Notes under the pieces: generated by a model | Seen by the model: only the letters and a program-made list of their open reading frames with translations | What the model was told of the DNA's origin: nothing | Databases searched by the model: none | Source of the DNA: a virus | Length of the DNA: 60,059 nucleotides | Strand: one strand, 5' to 3' | IMG/VR virus record: IMGVR_UViG_3300042465_001922 | Coordinates: 1-60,059 of that record | Program-made: the position numbers and the translations under genes | Shown: piece by piece, positions 8,695 through 16,016 of the stretch | Layout: every line of letters starts with the position of its first letter | Position numbering within the stretch: the first letter of the stretch is position 1

Positions 8695-8724
8695 CCCGGA
8701 CGGTTTCCGGGATACCGCTAGGAG
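8695..8724 (+). repeat. Hairpin-CGCTAGGAG module 1
   Basis: CCCGGA and TCCGGG pair around a CGGTT loop (8695-8711), followed by ACCGCTAGGAG ending six bases before the ATG at 8730. GGAG is the ribosome-binding site. The same arrangement precedes several other genes to the right, so this is one copy of a repeated leader element. Confidence 0.7.
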
Positions 8725-8729
8725 ATTTT

Positions 8730-8933
8730 ATGACCAAACACATCAACCTTGATGATTTATTCGAAGAGTGCCTTCAGGATACCCGCGAAGCTCTCCGCAG
8801 AGGGGAGATCAGCGATTACAAGGCGAACATTGATCGGCTGGAGATATTCCTTCAGAGCAACCCCGGCGACCCTTATACGCTCGCTTGGTCTGCTGATGGC
8901 TTTATGACCCCCGCTGAGAATTTCATTGACTAA
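8730..8933 (+). CDS. Small early-region protein, unknown
   Basis: A 67-residue acidic protein (MTKHINLDDLFEECLQDT start), mainly helical, with no recognised domain. It is the first of a rightward run of small genes and is preceded by the hairpin-CGCTAGGAG leader, which fixes the start. Position and size suggest an early host-takeover or regulatory protein; that is a guess from context. Confidence 0.6.
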   Translation: MTKHINLDDLFEECLQDTREALRRGEISDYKANIDRLEIFLQSNPGDPYTLAWSADGFMTPAENFID

Positions 8934-8940
8934 CCCGCCG

Positions 8941-8972
8941 CCGGGGCGGTTCCCCGGTTCAACCGCTAGGAG
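8941..8972 (+). repeat. Hairpin-CGCTAGGAG module 2
   Basis: CCGGGG and CCCCGG pair around the same CGGTT loop seen in module 1, then AACCGCTAGGAG precedes the ATG at 8982. The arms differ from module 1 but compensate each other, while loop and SD element are kept, which argues for selection on RNA structure. Confidence 0.7.
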
Positions 8973-8981
8973 ATCAAAACC

Positions 8982-9173
8982 ATGAATTATCTAATCACCC
9001 ACAGCAAAGGCCCTCAGGGTTGGTCAGAGGCCCGAATTGCACCCGTATCGAGTAAACGTCTTAGCCCCTTCGAACGCGAATGGCTGGACTGGATGCTCGC
9101 CAACGGTTCGACCGTAGTCACCATAGGCGACACCATGCTAGAGATCAAGACGCCCCAAGAAGTGAACGACTAA
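8982..9173 (+). CDS. Small early-region protein, unknown
   Basis: A 63-residue protein (MNYLITHSKGPQGWSEARIA start) with a central SPFEREWLDWMLANGS helix. No known domain. It sits between hairpin modules 2 and 3, so its mRNA segment is bounded by stable stems on both sides. Start set by the CGCTAGGAG leader nine bases upstream. Confidence 0.6.
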   Translation: MNYLITHSKGPQGWSEARIAPVSSKRLSPFEREWLDWMLANGSTVVTIGDTMLEIKTPQEVND

Positions 9174-9180
9174 CTAACCG

Positions 9181-9217
9181 CCGGGGGTTCGCCCCCGGTT
9201 TTTCTCACCGCTAGGAG
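9181..9217 (+). repeat. Hairpin-CGCTAGGAG module 3
   Basis: CCGGGGG-TTCG-CCCCCGG is a perfect seven-pair stem with a stable TTCG tetraloop, followed by TTTTTCTC and CACCGCTAGGAG before the ATG at 9227. The T-run after the stem also resembles an intrinsic terminator, so the element could attenuate transcription as well as set translation. Confidence 0.7.
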
Positions 9218-9226
9218 AACCACACC

Positions 9227-9658
9227 ATGTCAACATTTATCGAATTTGAAGGCGGCCTTGTAATCGAGACCGACAACCCTGAATTTCACCCCGAGGGGAA
9301 AAGACTCACCCGGAAAGCGGGCCAGCAAAAACGCCGGGAATACTGCCGCGCCCAATTGCTAAAGATTCTCAAACCCGGCGACACCGTTTACACCGTCCTG
9401 CGCCATGTATCCGCCTCGGGTATGTCTCGCCGCATTGACCTTTACACGATCAAAGACGGACGGATGCAGTATCTCTCCGGGTATGCCGCCGGACTGATGG
9501 ACCGGAAACTATCCGACAAGCCGGGAATCGTGGTCGGCGGGTGCGGTATGGATATGGGCTTCCACCTTGTTTACTGCCTGTCCTATTCCCTTTTCAAAGA
9601 CTCCCCGCCGGAGGGCCACAGGGACGGAGGGTATGCCCTGCGGCATGAGTGGATTTAA
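9227..9658 (+). CDS. Conserved phage protein with GMSRRIDLY and GGCGMDMGFH motifs
   Basis: A 143-residue protein. LKPGDTVYTVLRHVSASGMS, RRIDLYTI and VVGGCGMDMGFHLVY are well-kept motifs that I recall from many unrelated phages, always in early or accessory regions, and with no assigned function. The N-terminus is a charged helix. The many Gly, His and Cys residues suggest an enzyme or metal site but I cannot name a reaction. Start fixed by module 3. Confidence 0.65.
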   Translation: MSTFIEFEGGLVIETDNPEFHPEGKRLTRKAGQQKRREYCRAQLLKILKPGDTVYTVLRHVSASGMSRRIDLYTIKDGRMQYLSGYAAGLMDRKLSDKPGIVVGGCGMDMGFHLVYCLSYSLFKDSPPEGHRDGGYALRHEWI

Positions 9659-9666
9659 GCCCTTGA

Positions 9667-9725
9667 CCTGATGCCCTGCGGGTCAGGGTATCGGGGCGCG
9701 GACTTCGCGTCTCAACCGCTAGGAG
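9667..9725 (+). repeat. Hairpin-CGCTAGGAG module 4
   Basis: CCTGA-TG-CCC-TGC-GGG-TCAGG (9667-9687) forms an eight-pair stem with a two-base bulge; a second short GCG/CGC stem follows, then CAACCGCTAGGAGG ahead of a GTG start at 9734. Same order of parts as modules 1-3, but with a different stem. Confidence 0.6.
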
Positions 9726-9733
9726 GTAAACAA

Positions 9734-9922
9734 GTGAACAGGGTCAAGGTTTTTGACAAGGGTTCCGCAAGTATTGAACGGATATTCCCCTCGGGGATGT
9801 ATCTCGTCCAATGCTACACGGGCCACGAGCTGCACGACAAAATCCGCTGCGACACATACCGCGCCGCAATGGATTATTTCCGGGCATTTTGCCGGATTGC
9901 TAAAAATGGGGGTGCGCGATGA
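9734..9922 (+). CDS. Small protein, unknown, GTG start
   Basis: A 62-residue protein beginning VNRVKVFDKGSASIERIFPS. The GTG is chosen because it lies eight bases after CTAGGAGG, whereas an upstream in-frame ATG at 9671 lies inside the hairpin module. The fold looks like a small beta sheet followed by a helix (TYRAAMDYFRAFCRIAKN). It overlaps the next gene by ATGA. Function unknown. Confidence 0.55.
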   Translation: MNRVKVFDKGSASIERIFPSGMYLVQCYTGHELHDKIRCDTYRAAMDYFRAFCRIAKNGGAR

Positions 9923-10101
9923 TTTACCAATACAAGCCACAACCGAACGACCCGCAAGCCCAGACTCTCCCCTACGGTCTGCGCTTGAAGGTCATCCCGG
10001 GAACCCGCGAGGGCTACCCGCAAAGCACCGTGCAGGTGAAGGATACCGCCGGGAATCCCCTCGGCCGGGTGCTGTTTTCCTCGTTGGAGGTGCTGAGATG
10101 A
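9919..10101 (+). CDS. Small protein, unknown
   Basis: A 60-residue protein (MIYQYKPQPNDPQAQTLPYG start) with a beta-rich look and no recognised domain. It overlaps both neighbours by four bases (ATGA), so it is translated by re-initiation in a four-gene coupled run from 9734 to 10405. Function unknown. Confidence 0.5.
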   Translation: MIYQYKPQPNDPQAQTLPYGLRLKVIPGTREGYPQSTVQVKDTAGNPLGRVLFSSLEVLR

Positions 10102-10271
10102 AGAGCGGCGCGAAATATCAAATAGTCGAGCTTCCCGATGAGGTTTCGATAGTGGACACCGAGAGCAATCGGCCCGTGGTTTCTTACCCTTACGAGGACA
10201 CCGCCGAGCTGTTTCATCAAACTATGAACGCCACCCGCGAATGCTCACGACTTAACGGGGGCCAGCCATGA
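10098..10271 (+). CDS. Small protein, unknown
   Basis: A 57-residue acidic protein beginning MKSGAKYQIVELPDEVSIVD. The ATG at 10098 overlaps the previous stop (GAGATGA), and its own stop overlaps the next start, which sets both ends. A beta hairpin followed by a helix (DTAELFHQTMNATRE) is likely. No domain recognised. Confidence 0.5.
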   Translation: MKSGAKYQIVELPDEVSIVDTESNRPVVSYPYEDTAELFHQTMNATRECSRLNGGQP

Positions 10272-10405
10272 ACCGACGAGACCTTGAGGAAATGCGCCGC
10301 CGATTGGCAGAGAGACAAGCCGCAGAGGCCGCCGACCATCCGGCGATGCTGATCGTGAGCGCAGTCGCGTTCATTTTTTTAATCGTTGTCATGAGTGCAA
10401 TTTGA
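10268..10405 (+). CDS. Small single-pass membrane protein (45 aa)
   Basis: A 45-residue protein too short for most gene finders. A charged N-terminal helix (RRDLEEMRRRLAERQAAEAA) is followed by a hydrophobic segment LIVSAVAFIFLIVVMSAI at the very C-terminus, giving a tail-anchored topology. ATGA overlap with the gene before supports translation. It could be a toxin-like or lysis-timing peptide, or an early membrane protein; nothing decides this. Confidence 0.5.
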   Translation: MNRRDLEEMRRRLAERQAAEAADHPAMLIVSAVAFIFLIVVMSAI

Positions 10406-10416
10406 CGGAGAGAGAA

Positions 10417-10902
10417 ATGGAAATTTTAGAAATTACGGTTTATTCGTTTGATGAGCTGGAGGACAAGGCCAAAGAGAAAGCCCGGGAATGGTTGCGAAGA
10501 GACCTCGATTATCCGTGGTTCGATGAGGCCATCGGTTCGATTCGGGCCTTCGTTCGACACTTCGGGGCCGAGGTTACGGATTGGTCACTGGGGTCAGGAT
10601 CGGGCAGAGACTATATCAAAACTGATATAACCCCGGCGCATTTCCGAGGCGTAAAGCTCAAGGACATCCACCGCGACTATATGCCCACGGGCTACGCCTT
10701 AGACGCCGATTTGTGGGGCGAATTCTATCGGGTGTTCGAGAAAACCGGGGACGCGAAGTATGCCTTCGAGCAAGCCCTCGAAGAAGCCATCATCGGGATA
10801 CAGAGAGATATCGACTATCAGTATTCGGACGAGTGTGTAGATGAGACCCTGAGAATCAATGAGTATCGGTTCACCGAAACCGGAAAATTTTTTAACCGCT
10901 AG
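10417..10902 (+). CDS. Conserved phage protein with FDEL-KAKEKAREW motif
   Basis: A 161-residue protein with the opening ITVYSFDELEDKAKEKAREW, a motif I know from many phage proteins of unknown function that are sometimes labelled antitoxin-like without proof. The ATG at 10417 follows GGAGAGA; an in-frame TTG at 10402 is less likely. Its TAG stop lies inside the CCGCTAGGAGG element that serves the next gene, so termination and initiation are joined. Confidence 0.6.
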   Translation: MEILEITVYSFDELEDKAKEKAREWLRRDLDYPWFDEAIGSIRAFVRHFGAEVTDWSLGSGSGRDYIKTDITPAHFRGVKLKDIHRDYMPTGYALDADLWGEFYRVFEKTGDAKYAFEQALEEAIIGIQRDIDYQYSDECVDETLRINEYRFTETGKFFNR

Positions 10903-10905
10903 GAG
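10896..10905 (+). repeat. CCGCTAGGAG element without hairpin
   Basis: This copy has no upstream stem because its TAG is the stop codon of the gene before it. It shows that the ten-base element itself, not just the hairpin, is what is conserved. ATG of the next gene follows at 10912. Confidence 0.65.
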
Positions 10906-10911
10906 GAAATT

Positions 10912-11265
10912 ATGGGATTGTGCGTATCTGTTTATAGATGGAGTTTGGGTGACTGCACCAATGGCGGGATTTCCGCCGGGGTCTCTGATCTGTGCGTGGT
11001 GAATGTTCCGGGGCCGTTTTCGCCATCCGAGGATTGTCCGGCTGCGGAGCTAGTGCCTGGACCCGTTAAAGGGCAGGCGATTATCAAGCCGATCGGAGAC
11101 CAACCCGGAATGATCGGGCCTATGTTCGGCGGTAATTACGCCAGCAGCAGCGATTCACGATTCAATGAGGCTGTTCGCAAGATAACGGGCCAGCTCACTT
11201 ACGGAGCTGTTGCAATTCACGATCGGTTTGAGACCCAGGAAGAGTATGACGCACTAAGCCGCTGA
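10912..11265 (+). CDS. Small protein, unknown
   Basis: A 117-residue protein (MGLCVSVYRWSLGDCTNGGIS start), rich in Gly, Pro, Ser and Asp, with several Cys in the first 45 residues. The C-terminal part has a helix (DSRFNEAVRKITGQL) and ends FETQEEYDALSR. No domain recognised; start fixed by CTAGGAGG five bases upstream. It is followed by a strong hairpin module. Confidence 0.55.
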   Translation: MGLCVSVYRWSLGDCTNGGISAGVSDLCVVNVPGPFSPSEDCPAAELVPGPVKGQAIIKPIGDQPGMIGPMFGGNYASSSDSRFNEAVRKITGQLTYGAVAIHDRFETQEEYDALSR

Positions 11266-11269
11266 CCTT

Positions 11270-11326
11270 CTGCCCCTGGGAGACCGGGGGCAGCGGGGCG
11301 GGGGCTTCCCGTCTTATCGCTAGGAG
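11270..11326 (+). repeat. Hairpin-CGCTAGGAG module 5
   Basis: CTGCCCC (11270-11276) pairs with GGGGCAG (11287-11293), a second CGGG/CCCG stem follows, then ATCGCTAGGAGG precedes the ATG at 11333. Here the module leads an HNH endonuclease gene, which suggests the mobile gene was inserted into, or picked up, the module. Confidence 0.65.
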
Positions 11327-11332
11327 GTTTTT

Positions 11333-11908
11333 ATGAGAAGAGAAGATCTAACCGGAAAACGGTTTGGCAAATTAACTGCGTTGGAATACTCGGGGTCTAC
11401 ACCGGATGGGAGATCCCTTTGGAAGTGTCTTTGCGATTGTGGAATGACCACGATTAAAAGGGCCGGAACCATGAAGCGCGGGGGGACCCAGTCTTGCGGG
11501 TGCATCGTTCGGAATATGCGAGGAGAGAATAATCCCAGAAACATAAAACGATTCCGGGAAAGAGGGGTTTATTTCCACTCAAAACGGGACGACTGGTATG
11601 TAAGGGCAAAGACCATCCTTGCCGGGGCTAAGAAAAACAATACTCCCTTTGGGTTCAAAGATGCGTTGGACTTTACCATCTATCTGAAAAGTATCGCTCC
11701 CGAAGTCTGCCCAGTATTTGGCGTTCCCATGACCACGGGCAAAAGAGTGCTTCACGATTGGAGTCCAAGCGTGGACAAAATCGACAAGAAAAAGGGATAT
11801 GTGCGAGGAAACATTCAGATTATTAGTTACCTTGCCAATGCCATGAAACGGGATGCTAGTCCCGAGCGGCTAAATCAATTCGCCCGATGGGTATTAGCAA
11901 ACAATTAA
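11333..11908 (+). CDS. HNH-type homing endonuclease
   Basis: A 191-residue protein. The N-terminus DLTGKRFGKLTALEYSG followed by WKCLCDCG and TQSCGC forms a small Cys-rich zinc-binding region found at the front of many phage HNH/AP2 endonucleases. The C-terminal half has SPSVDKIDKKKGYVRGNIQI and SYLANAMKRDA, the SLDRID...GYV.GN pattern of His-Me finger nucleases. It is a free-standing selfish nuclease that probably cuts related phage genomes lacking it. Start ATG after CTAGGAGG. Confidence 0.78.
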   Translation: MRREDLTGKRFGKLTALEYSGSTPDGRSLWKCLCDCGMTTIKRAGTMKRGGTQSCGCIVRNMRGENNPRNIKRFRERGVYFHSKRDDWYVRAKTILAGAKKNNTPFGFKDALDFTIYLKSIAPEVCPVFGVPMTTGKRVLHDWSPSVDKIDKKKGYVRGNIQIISYLANAMKRDASPERLNQFARWVLANN

Positions 11909-11918
11909 AAGGAAAACT

Positions 11919-12098
11919 ATGCGAGTAATTATTTCAGCTGAGGACATGATTACCGCCTTTGAGATCGTGAGGCTAACCCTTGAAAATAGGGATACCTATG
12001 ACTCGATAGCGAGACAGATGGATGTATCCGATGAGGAACTATCCCGGCTTTATAACCGGATCATGGGGTTCCTCGATGGTGATCTGAGGTCTGCCTGA
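11919..12098 (+). CDS. Small helix-turn-helix-like protein (59 aa)
   Basis: A 59-residue all-helical protein beginning MRVIISAEDMITAFEIVRL. YDSIARQMDVSDEELSRLYN has the spacing of a helix-turn-helix. AAAAGGA precedes the ATG, and its TGA overlaps the next ATG by one base. A small regulator is the most likely role, paired with the sigma-like protein that follows. Confidence 0.5.
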   Translation: MRVIISAEDMITAFEIVRLTLENRDTYDSIARQMDVSDEELSRLYNRIMGFLDGDLRSA

Positions 12099-12388
12099 TG
12101 AATCTCAAAGACGGAAACGGGAAGGTGCCAGTGTATATGGGGGGAGACTCCCCCTATATCCTGGTGGACTTCCCAAGCAAAGAGGCATTCTTCCAGCTCT
12201 TCAAACGGACGCATCACCCCGGGAGTAAGGAGAAATTCTGGGAGGTTCTGACAAAGAGAGCGGCCGGGGCTACACTCTCCCAGGCAGGTGAGCCATACAT
12301 GACCAAGGAGGGAGTCCGGCGGATCGAAGCCCGGTTCCTCCGCTTGGTCAGAGAGGCTTACCAAGCAAAACTTTTTTCAGAGAGATAG
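12098..12388 (+). CDS. Protein with sigma region 4-like helix-turn-helix
   Basis: A 96-residue protein. Its C-terminal segment AGATLSQAGEPYMTKEGVRR followed by IEARFLRLVREA lines up with sigma70 region 4 (TLEEIG...VTRERIRQIEAKALRKL), the part that reads the -35 box. The N-terminus is unlike sigma factors. It could recruit or redirect host RNA polymerase as T4 AsiA/MotA-type or T7-type factors do, but the match is short. Its 3' end overlaps the convergent primase gene by 41 bases. Confidence 0.5.
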   Translation: MNLKDGNGKVPVYMGGDSPYILVDFPSKEAFFQLFKRTHHPGSKEKFWEVLTKRAAGATLSQAGEPYMTKEGVRRIEARFLRLVREAYQAKLFSER

Positions 12389-13190
12389 ACGCTTGGAACA
12401 GACCGTGCCTGAGATGGTAGTCGTTGAAGTCCTCCCCGATTGTTGGGGAGATCCAGTAAGGCTTGCCTGCGTTCCTCGCGGCCTTTTCGCCCACTCCATT
12501 GGGATCGTTGTCGGCGACAATGAAACACTCCGAAATGCCCCGCGCTACCTCCTCCAGGTTCGATGCCGAGAAACATACACGAATCGCATACGGGAGCTTT
12601 ATAGCGTTCATGGCGGCCTTGATGCTGAGCGCCGTGGCGTAACCCTCGCAGAGCAATGTGATCCCCTTTGCTCCCATGTTGTAGGTTGCCCCCTTAGTAA
12701 TCTGTCCGTAGAGGAACTTCTTAGTCCCCTCTTCATTGATGAGCTGCGCCCCTACAAGGTCCCGATTACGGCGCATGGGGATAACTAAGAGCCGCACGGG
12801 TTCTGACTTATTGGGATCGTGGATCGTCCAGATCTTGCTTGCCTCGTCCGGGAATCCCTTGCGATCCAGGTATGGGTGAGGTGCATTGAGGCATTCGTCT
12901 AAGATCTTCTGCGCCTTGACTGCCGCCCGGTCTGCATCCTTCTGCCTCTGCTGATCGACCTCCACCCTCTGCTTGCGTAGCTCCGGAGTGAAATGGAATT
13001 GTTTATCTGCCTTCCAGAGGGCGACCTTCTGCATCGTGGCCCAGTTCTGAACGAACCCGTGGTCTCCCATGAATTTATAGCGGCCGTTCTTTTTCCTCGG
13101 GTGATCCACCGTGGGAGTAGCGATCCACCGAAACGGAATAACACTGTCGATAATTAGCCCGTGATCCCGGGCGAAGTCCTCGAACCTCAT
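12348..13190 (-). CDS. TOPRIM-domain primase-like protein
   Basis: A 280-residue protein. The TOPRIM fold is marked by TLLCEGYATALSIKAA (the E motif) and CFIVADNDPNGVGEKAA (the DxD-type motif), followed by GEDFNDYH. The N-terminal 100 residues hold a basic, Trp-rich region (NWATMQKVALWKADKQFH) but no clear zinc finger. This looks like the phage/plasmid primase group with a TOPRIM core, acting with the helicase gene it overlaps by four bases. The lack of a zinc finger and of a fused helicase suggests that template recognition comes from a partner. Confidence 0.75.
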   Translation of the reverse strand: MRFEDFARDHGLIIDSVIPFRWIATPTVDHPRKKNGRYKFMGDHGFVQNWATMQKVALWKADKQFHFTPELRKQRVEVDQQRQKDADRAAVKAQKILDECLNAPHPYLDRKGFPDEASKIWTIHDPNKSEPVRLLVIPMRRNRDLVGAQLINEEGTKKFLYGQITKGATYNMGAKGITLLCEGYATALSIKAAMNAIKLPYAIRVCFSASNLEEVARGISECFIVADNDPNGVGEKAARNAGKPYWISPTIGEDFNDYHLRHGLFQASISLKKVLLGKPL

Positions 13191-14671
13191 GCTCTTACCC
13201 CCTTAATTCTTCTAGCCCAGGCGATGTTCCTGCTCTTAACCCAGTTAACCGTCTTCAATGTCGGCGGGATGCCGATCTCTGTCATGTTCTTCGGCCAGAC
13301 TCCGAACTTCTCCTTGAACTTGTTACTCGCCCAGCCCTTTTTGTAATTCTTTTCATTGGCGATATAGACCAGCTCGGAATAGAAAGTCTGCTTCTCATCT
13401 CTGAGATGTTTCGTGGTGCCGAATAGCTCGTGCATCTCCCCTGCCACCGAGTCAACATGATTGCGCTTGCGTCTGACATAGCCGCAGTTGGTACAGATGT
13501 CTGATCTGCTGGGCCACAGATGACCGCAGGCTGGACACTTGGATTCTTTCTTAACCTTCTCTGTCGGTTCCCGCTTTGCCCGCTCGCCCTCGTTGCTCAG
13601 CTCCTTGACTCCCGACTCGAAGATGTTGTCCCAGTCCTCACGGAACCGCAGGTAATTGCCTGAGTGATCCAGCCACAATGCAAAGTCTTTTCCCTCAAAG
13701 CTCCGCATGACCCGGCCCATCTGCTGAACATGAGATGAGATTGACTTTGAGAATGGCCTGGCTGATACGCCTATCTTTACATCGGGAACATCGAAGCCCC
13801 GGGTCAAGATGTCAGTAGCGATAAGCCCGTGGATCTGGGTGTCGGGCTTGGCGAAGTCCTCGATGGCCGCCTTCTTAAACTCATCATTATCCTTGTAGCT
13901 GATCGACACGAAGTTGTATCCCTTCCTGGCGAACTGCTCCACCAGGTCTGCGCCGTGTGCTACGCCGGCACAGAACACGATGGTCTTCTCCGGCTTACCG
14001 AATACCTCGTGGGTCTTTTTCTCCCACTCGTTAACGATGTCTCCGGTGATCTTCATGCCGCGCTCAGTGACCTCATCGGGCGACCATTCGCCGGCCACCT
14101 TCTTGGCACCCGACATGTCGATCTCTTTAGCGATGAATACTTTGAGCGGGGTTAGCCACCTCTCATCGACCAGCCACTTTGTTGTCGCGCCGTTCACCAC
14201 ATTGGTATAGATCTCTCCGAGTCCCTTGGTAAACGGGGTTGCAGTCAGTCCGATCACTCGGATGCCTGGGTTCTCTTTAATAAAGTCGGATGTCTGCTTG
14301 CGGGTGATGTGACACTCGTCCACGATCATCAGATCAATGTTCGGGAATCCCTTGCGCCGCTCCATCGTCTGAGCTGAGCAGACTTGCAGTCTCTCGGCCA
14401 GGTTCCACTTCCAATGATCGGCCTGGAAAACTCCGTGCGGGATAGCGTACTTGGTCAGTCGGTTGCTAGTCTGATCGACCAGCACCAGGCGATCCAGGAC
14501 AATCGCCGCTCTGTTGTACTTCTCGATGGTGGCCTTCATCAGATAGATCGCCACCTCTGTCTTGCCGAACCCTGTTGGCGCGTATAAGAGCTGCGCCCTG
14601 TGTCCCTTCCTGAATCCTTCTCTTAACTTCTCAATCACCTGCATCTGATGGTCTCTCAGATGTAATTCCAT
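13187..14671 (-). CDS. SF2 DNA/RNA helicase (DECH) with zinc ribbon
   Basis: A 494-residue superfamily 2 helicase. Walker A APTGFGKT at residues 31-38, DECH box at 118-121, ATPFTKG motif III region, and HVQQMGRVMRS as motif VI. A four-Cys zinc ribbon CPACG..CTNCG lies near residue 390. It resembles UvsW/XPB-like helicases used for origin melting or recombination-dependent replication. With the TOPRIM protein it is likely the phage's replication core, since no DNA polymerase is encoded here. Confidence 0.85.
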   Translation of the reverse strand: MELHLRDHQMQVIEKLREGFRKGHRAQLLYAPTGFGKTEVAIYLMKATIEKYNRAAIVLDRLVLVDQTSNRLTKYAIPHGVFQADHWKWNLAERLQVCSAQTMERRKGFPNIDLMIVDECHITRKQTSDFIKENPGIRVIGLTATPFTKGLGEIYTNVVNGATTKWLVDERWLTPLKVFIAKEIDMSGAKKVAGEWSPDEVTERGMKITGDIVNEWEKKTHEVFGKPEKTIVFCAGVAHGADLVEQFARKGYNFVSISYKDNDEFKKAAIEDFAKPDTQIHGLIATDILTRGFDVPDVKIGVSARPFSKSISSHVQQMGRVMRSFEGKDFALWLDHSGNYLRFREDWDNIFESGVKELSNEGERAKREPTEKVKKESKCPACGHLWPSRSDICTNCGYVRRKRNHVDSVAGEMHELFGTTKHLRDEKQTFYSELVYIANEKNYKKGWASNKFKEKFGVWPKNMTEIGIPPTLKTVNWVKSRNIAWARRIKGVRA

Positions 14672-14673
14672 TC

Positions 14674-14865
14674 TTAGCCCCTTTGTTTGCGGTCTTCTCT
14701 TTCGATTGCATCACGCATCATATTTGCAGTGATGCCAAGCTCGTGTGCCATAAACTTTGCTACATCGTAATTCCGTTTATTGCACTCACGCCCGATATTC
14801 ATTATCAACATTTTGCAACGAATCAAAAACTCGGAATAATCCTGAGCCAGTTCAACCCGCTTCAT
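14674..14865 (-). CDS. Small helical protein, unknown
   Basis: A 63-residue helical protein (MKRVELAQDYSEFLIRCKML start) with NYDVAKFMAHELGITANMMRD, which looks like a short helix-turn-helix. It overlaps the ParB-like gene by four bases and precedes the helicase by two, so it is part of the replication operon. Function unknown; DNA binding is possible. Confidence 0.5.
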   Translation of the reverse strand: MKRVELAQDYSEFLIRCKMLIMNIGRECNKRNYDVAKFMAHELGITANMMRDAIEREDRKQRG

Positions 14866-15731
14866 TCGACCCCCGCTTTCTTAAGTTTGTTTTGTAGTGT
14901 CTTAACTGTCCGCATAAGTTCGGAGTTCCTGTTCTGGAACATGTCCCGACTATCTCTGAGCGACTTGTTCTCCATCTCTAAGATCTTGATTTGATTGCGA
15001 AGATCGGTGACCGTGTCCTGGATGTCGATCTTCTCGATCTCACTGGCATCCCACTGGCCAATGGCGATCTTGTCCTTGAGCAGGATGTTCTCTTCGTGGA
15101 GCTGGGTGATGGTGTCCGTTAGCTCCGCGATCTTGTCATCGAAGTCTGAACTGGGTGCCTTGGGGCTTTCTTCCGCACTCTCAACCGCACTATCTGGAGT
15201 ACTCTTCTCCCGTTTTTTCTTGCTCTTCTCAGTGTTCATTTCGGTGGTGTTACCGTGACGATCCACATACTTGCTCTGGACTTTCTTGGCTACCTTGCCG
15301 GCCTCTTCCATAGCATGGCGCACCCTGCCCACGGTCATGCTGGAGACGCCAATATGCTTGGCGATCTGGACGTCCGACCACTTGCTCCATTCCTTGTCCA
15401 ATAGCATCAGGCCAATGATCTGCCGGATGTCTGCGCTGGTCAGCTTCAGGCCGCGCTTGCCGTTGGCCCCGTAGGCGTACAGCTTGGCTTCCCGTTGGGT
15501 TCCCTCGTGGACATCAAACTCTGCCTCCAGTTCGCCGTTGGCCTTGCGGGCAAAGTACCTGTGAAACCCGTCGGCCAGCCAGTAGTCAGACCCATCGTGG
15601 AAAACCACCATAGGGGGGAATTTGTCCCCCTCCTTGAGGCTGTCCGAGTACTCCATGACTACGTCTTGGTCTAGGCCAACACGGGCTTGTGTGCCTCCGT
15701 CTATGCGGATGGCAGATAGTTCCAGCTTCAT
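14862..15731 (-). CDS. ParB-like protein with C-terminal coiled coil
   Basis: A 289-residue protein. Residues 1-80 resemble the ParB/Srx N-terminal domain (GTQARVGLDQDVVMEYSDSL, then YWLADGFHRYFARKANG, where ADGFHRY stands for the GERR-type nucleotide motif). Residues about 100-140 are a helix-turn-helix (DVQIAKHIGVSSMTVGRVRH). After a Lys/Ser/Glu linker the last 90 residues are a heptad coiled coil. Similar phage proteins are thought to organise replication or regulate transcription. Start is set by ACGCTAGGAGAGAAG before the ATG. Confidence 0.75.
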   Translation of the reverse strand: MKLELSAIRIDGGTQARVGLDQDVVMEYSDSLKEGDKFPPMVVFHDGSDYWLADGFHRYFARKANGELEAEFDVHEGTQREAKLYAYGANGKRGLKLTSADIRQIIGLMLLDKEWSKWSDVQIAKHIGVSSMTVGRVRHAMEEAGKVAKKVQSKYVDRHGNTTEMNTEKSKKKREKSTPDSAVESAEESPKAPSSDFDDKIAELTDTITQLHEENILLKDKIAIGQWDASEIEKIDIQDTVTDLRNQIKILEMENKSLRDSRDMFQNRNSELMRTVKTLQNKLKKAGVE

Positions 15732-15736
15732 CTTCT

Positions 15737-15745
15737 CTCCTAGCG
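15737..15745 (-). promoter_or_regulatory. CGCTAGGAG ribosome-binding element for parB-like gene
   Basis: Minus-strand CGCTAGGAG ending five bases before the ATG at 15731. It is the same nine bases as the rightward modules at 8.7-11.3 kb but here without an obvious hairpin, showing the element is used on both strands. Confidence 0.6.
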
Positions 15746-15749
15746 TTTG

Positions 15750-15953
15750 TCAGTCTTTTAACTTATGTAGCTTCACACTTCCCTGCTGGACCACATCCGT
15801 GTATCCCTTCTCATGCAGGAACTTAAGTATAGTCGTGGCCCTGCTTTCACTGAGGATAAATCTCTTGGCTACGGCCTTAGATGTAACCGGCTTTTTTAGC
15901 CCCAGTAAATACTCCAAAACCCTATCCTCCAGCTCACTCAATATCCTTGGCAC
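15750..15953 (-). CDS. Small winged-helix regulator
   Basis: A 67-residue winged-helix protein, GTG start preceded by AGGAGGAGC. LSELEDRVLEYLLGLKKPVT, SKAVAKRFILSESRATTILK (recognition helix) and GYTDVVQQGSVKLHKLKD (wing) give a complete MarR/LysR-free wHTH. It is the first gene of the ParB-helicase-primase operon, and a 35-base inverted repeat (15969-16003) sits right upstream. The simplest model is an autoregulated repressor that also acts at the matching site at 26970. Confidence 0.65.
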   Translation of the reverse strand: MPRILSELEDRVLEYLLGLKKPVTSKAVAKRFILSESRATTILKFLHEKGYTDVVQQGSVKLHKLKD

Positions 15954-15968
15954 CGCTCCTCCTGTCTC

Positions 15969-16003
15969 TCAACACATGAAACCCACCCTCTCTCATGTGT
16001 TGA
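15969..16003. promoter_or_regulatory. Type A operator: TCAACACATGA-N13-TCATGTGTTGA
   Basis: Two perfect 11-base inverted arms separated by 13 bases. The same arms with the same spacing (one mismatch) occur at 26970-27004. It lies 15 bases upstream of the winged-helix gene's SD. TTGACA boxes overlap its right end on the plus strand (16000-16005 and 16011-16016) without a good -10. Confidence 0.7.
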
Positions 16004-16016
16004 CATGGTGTTGACA

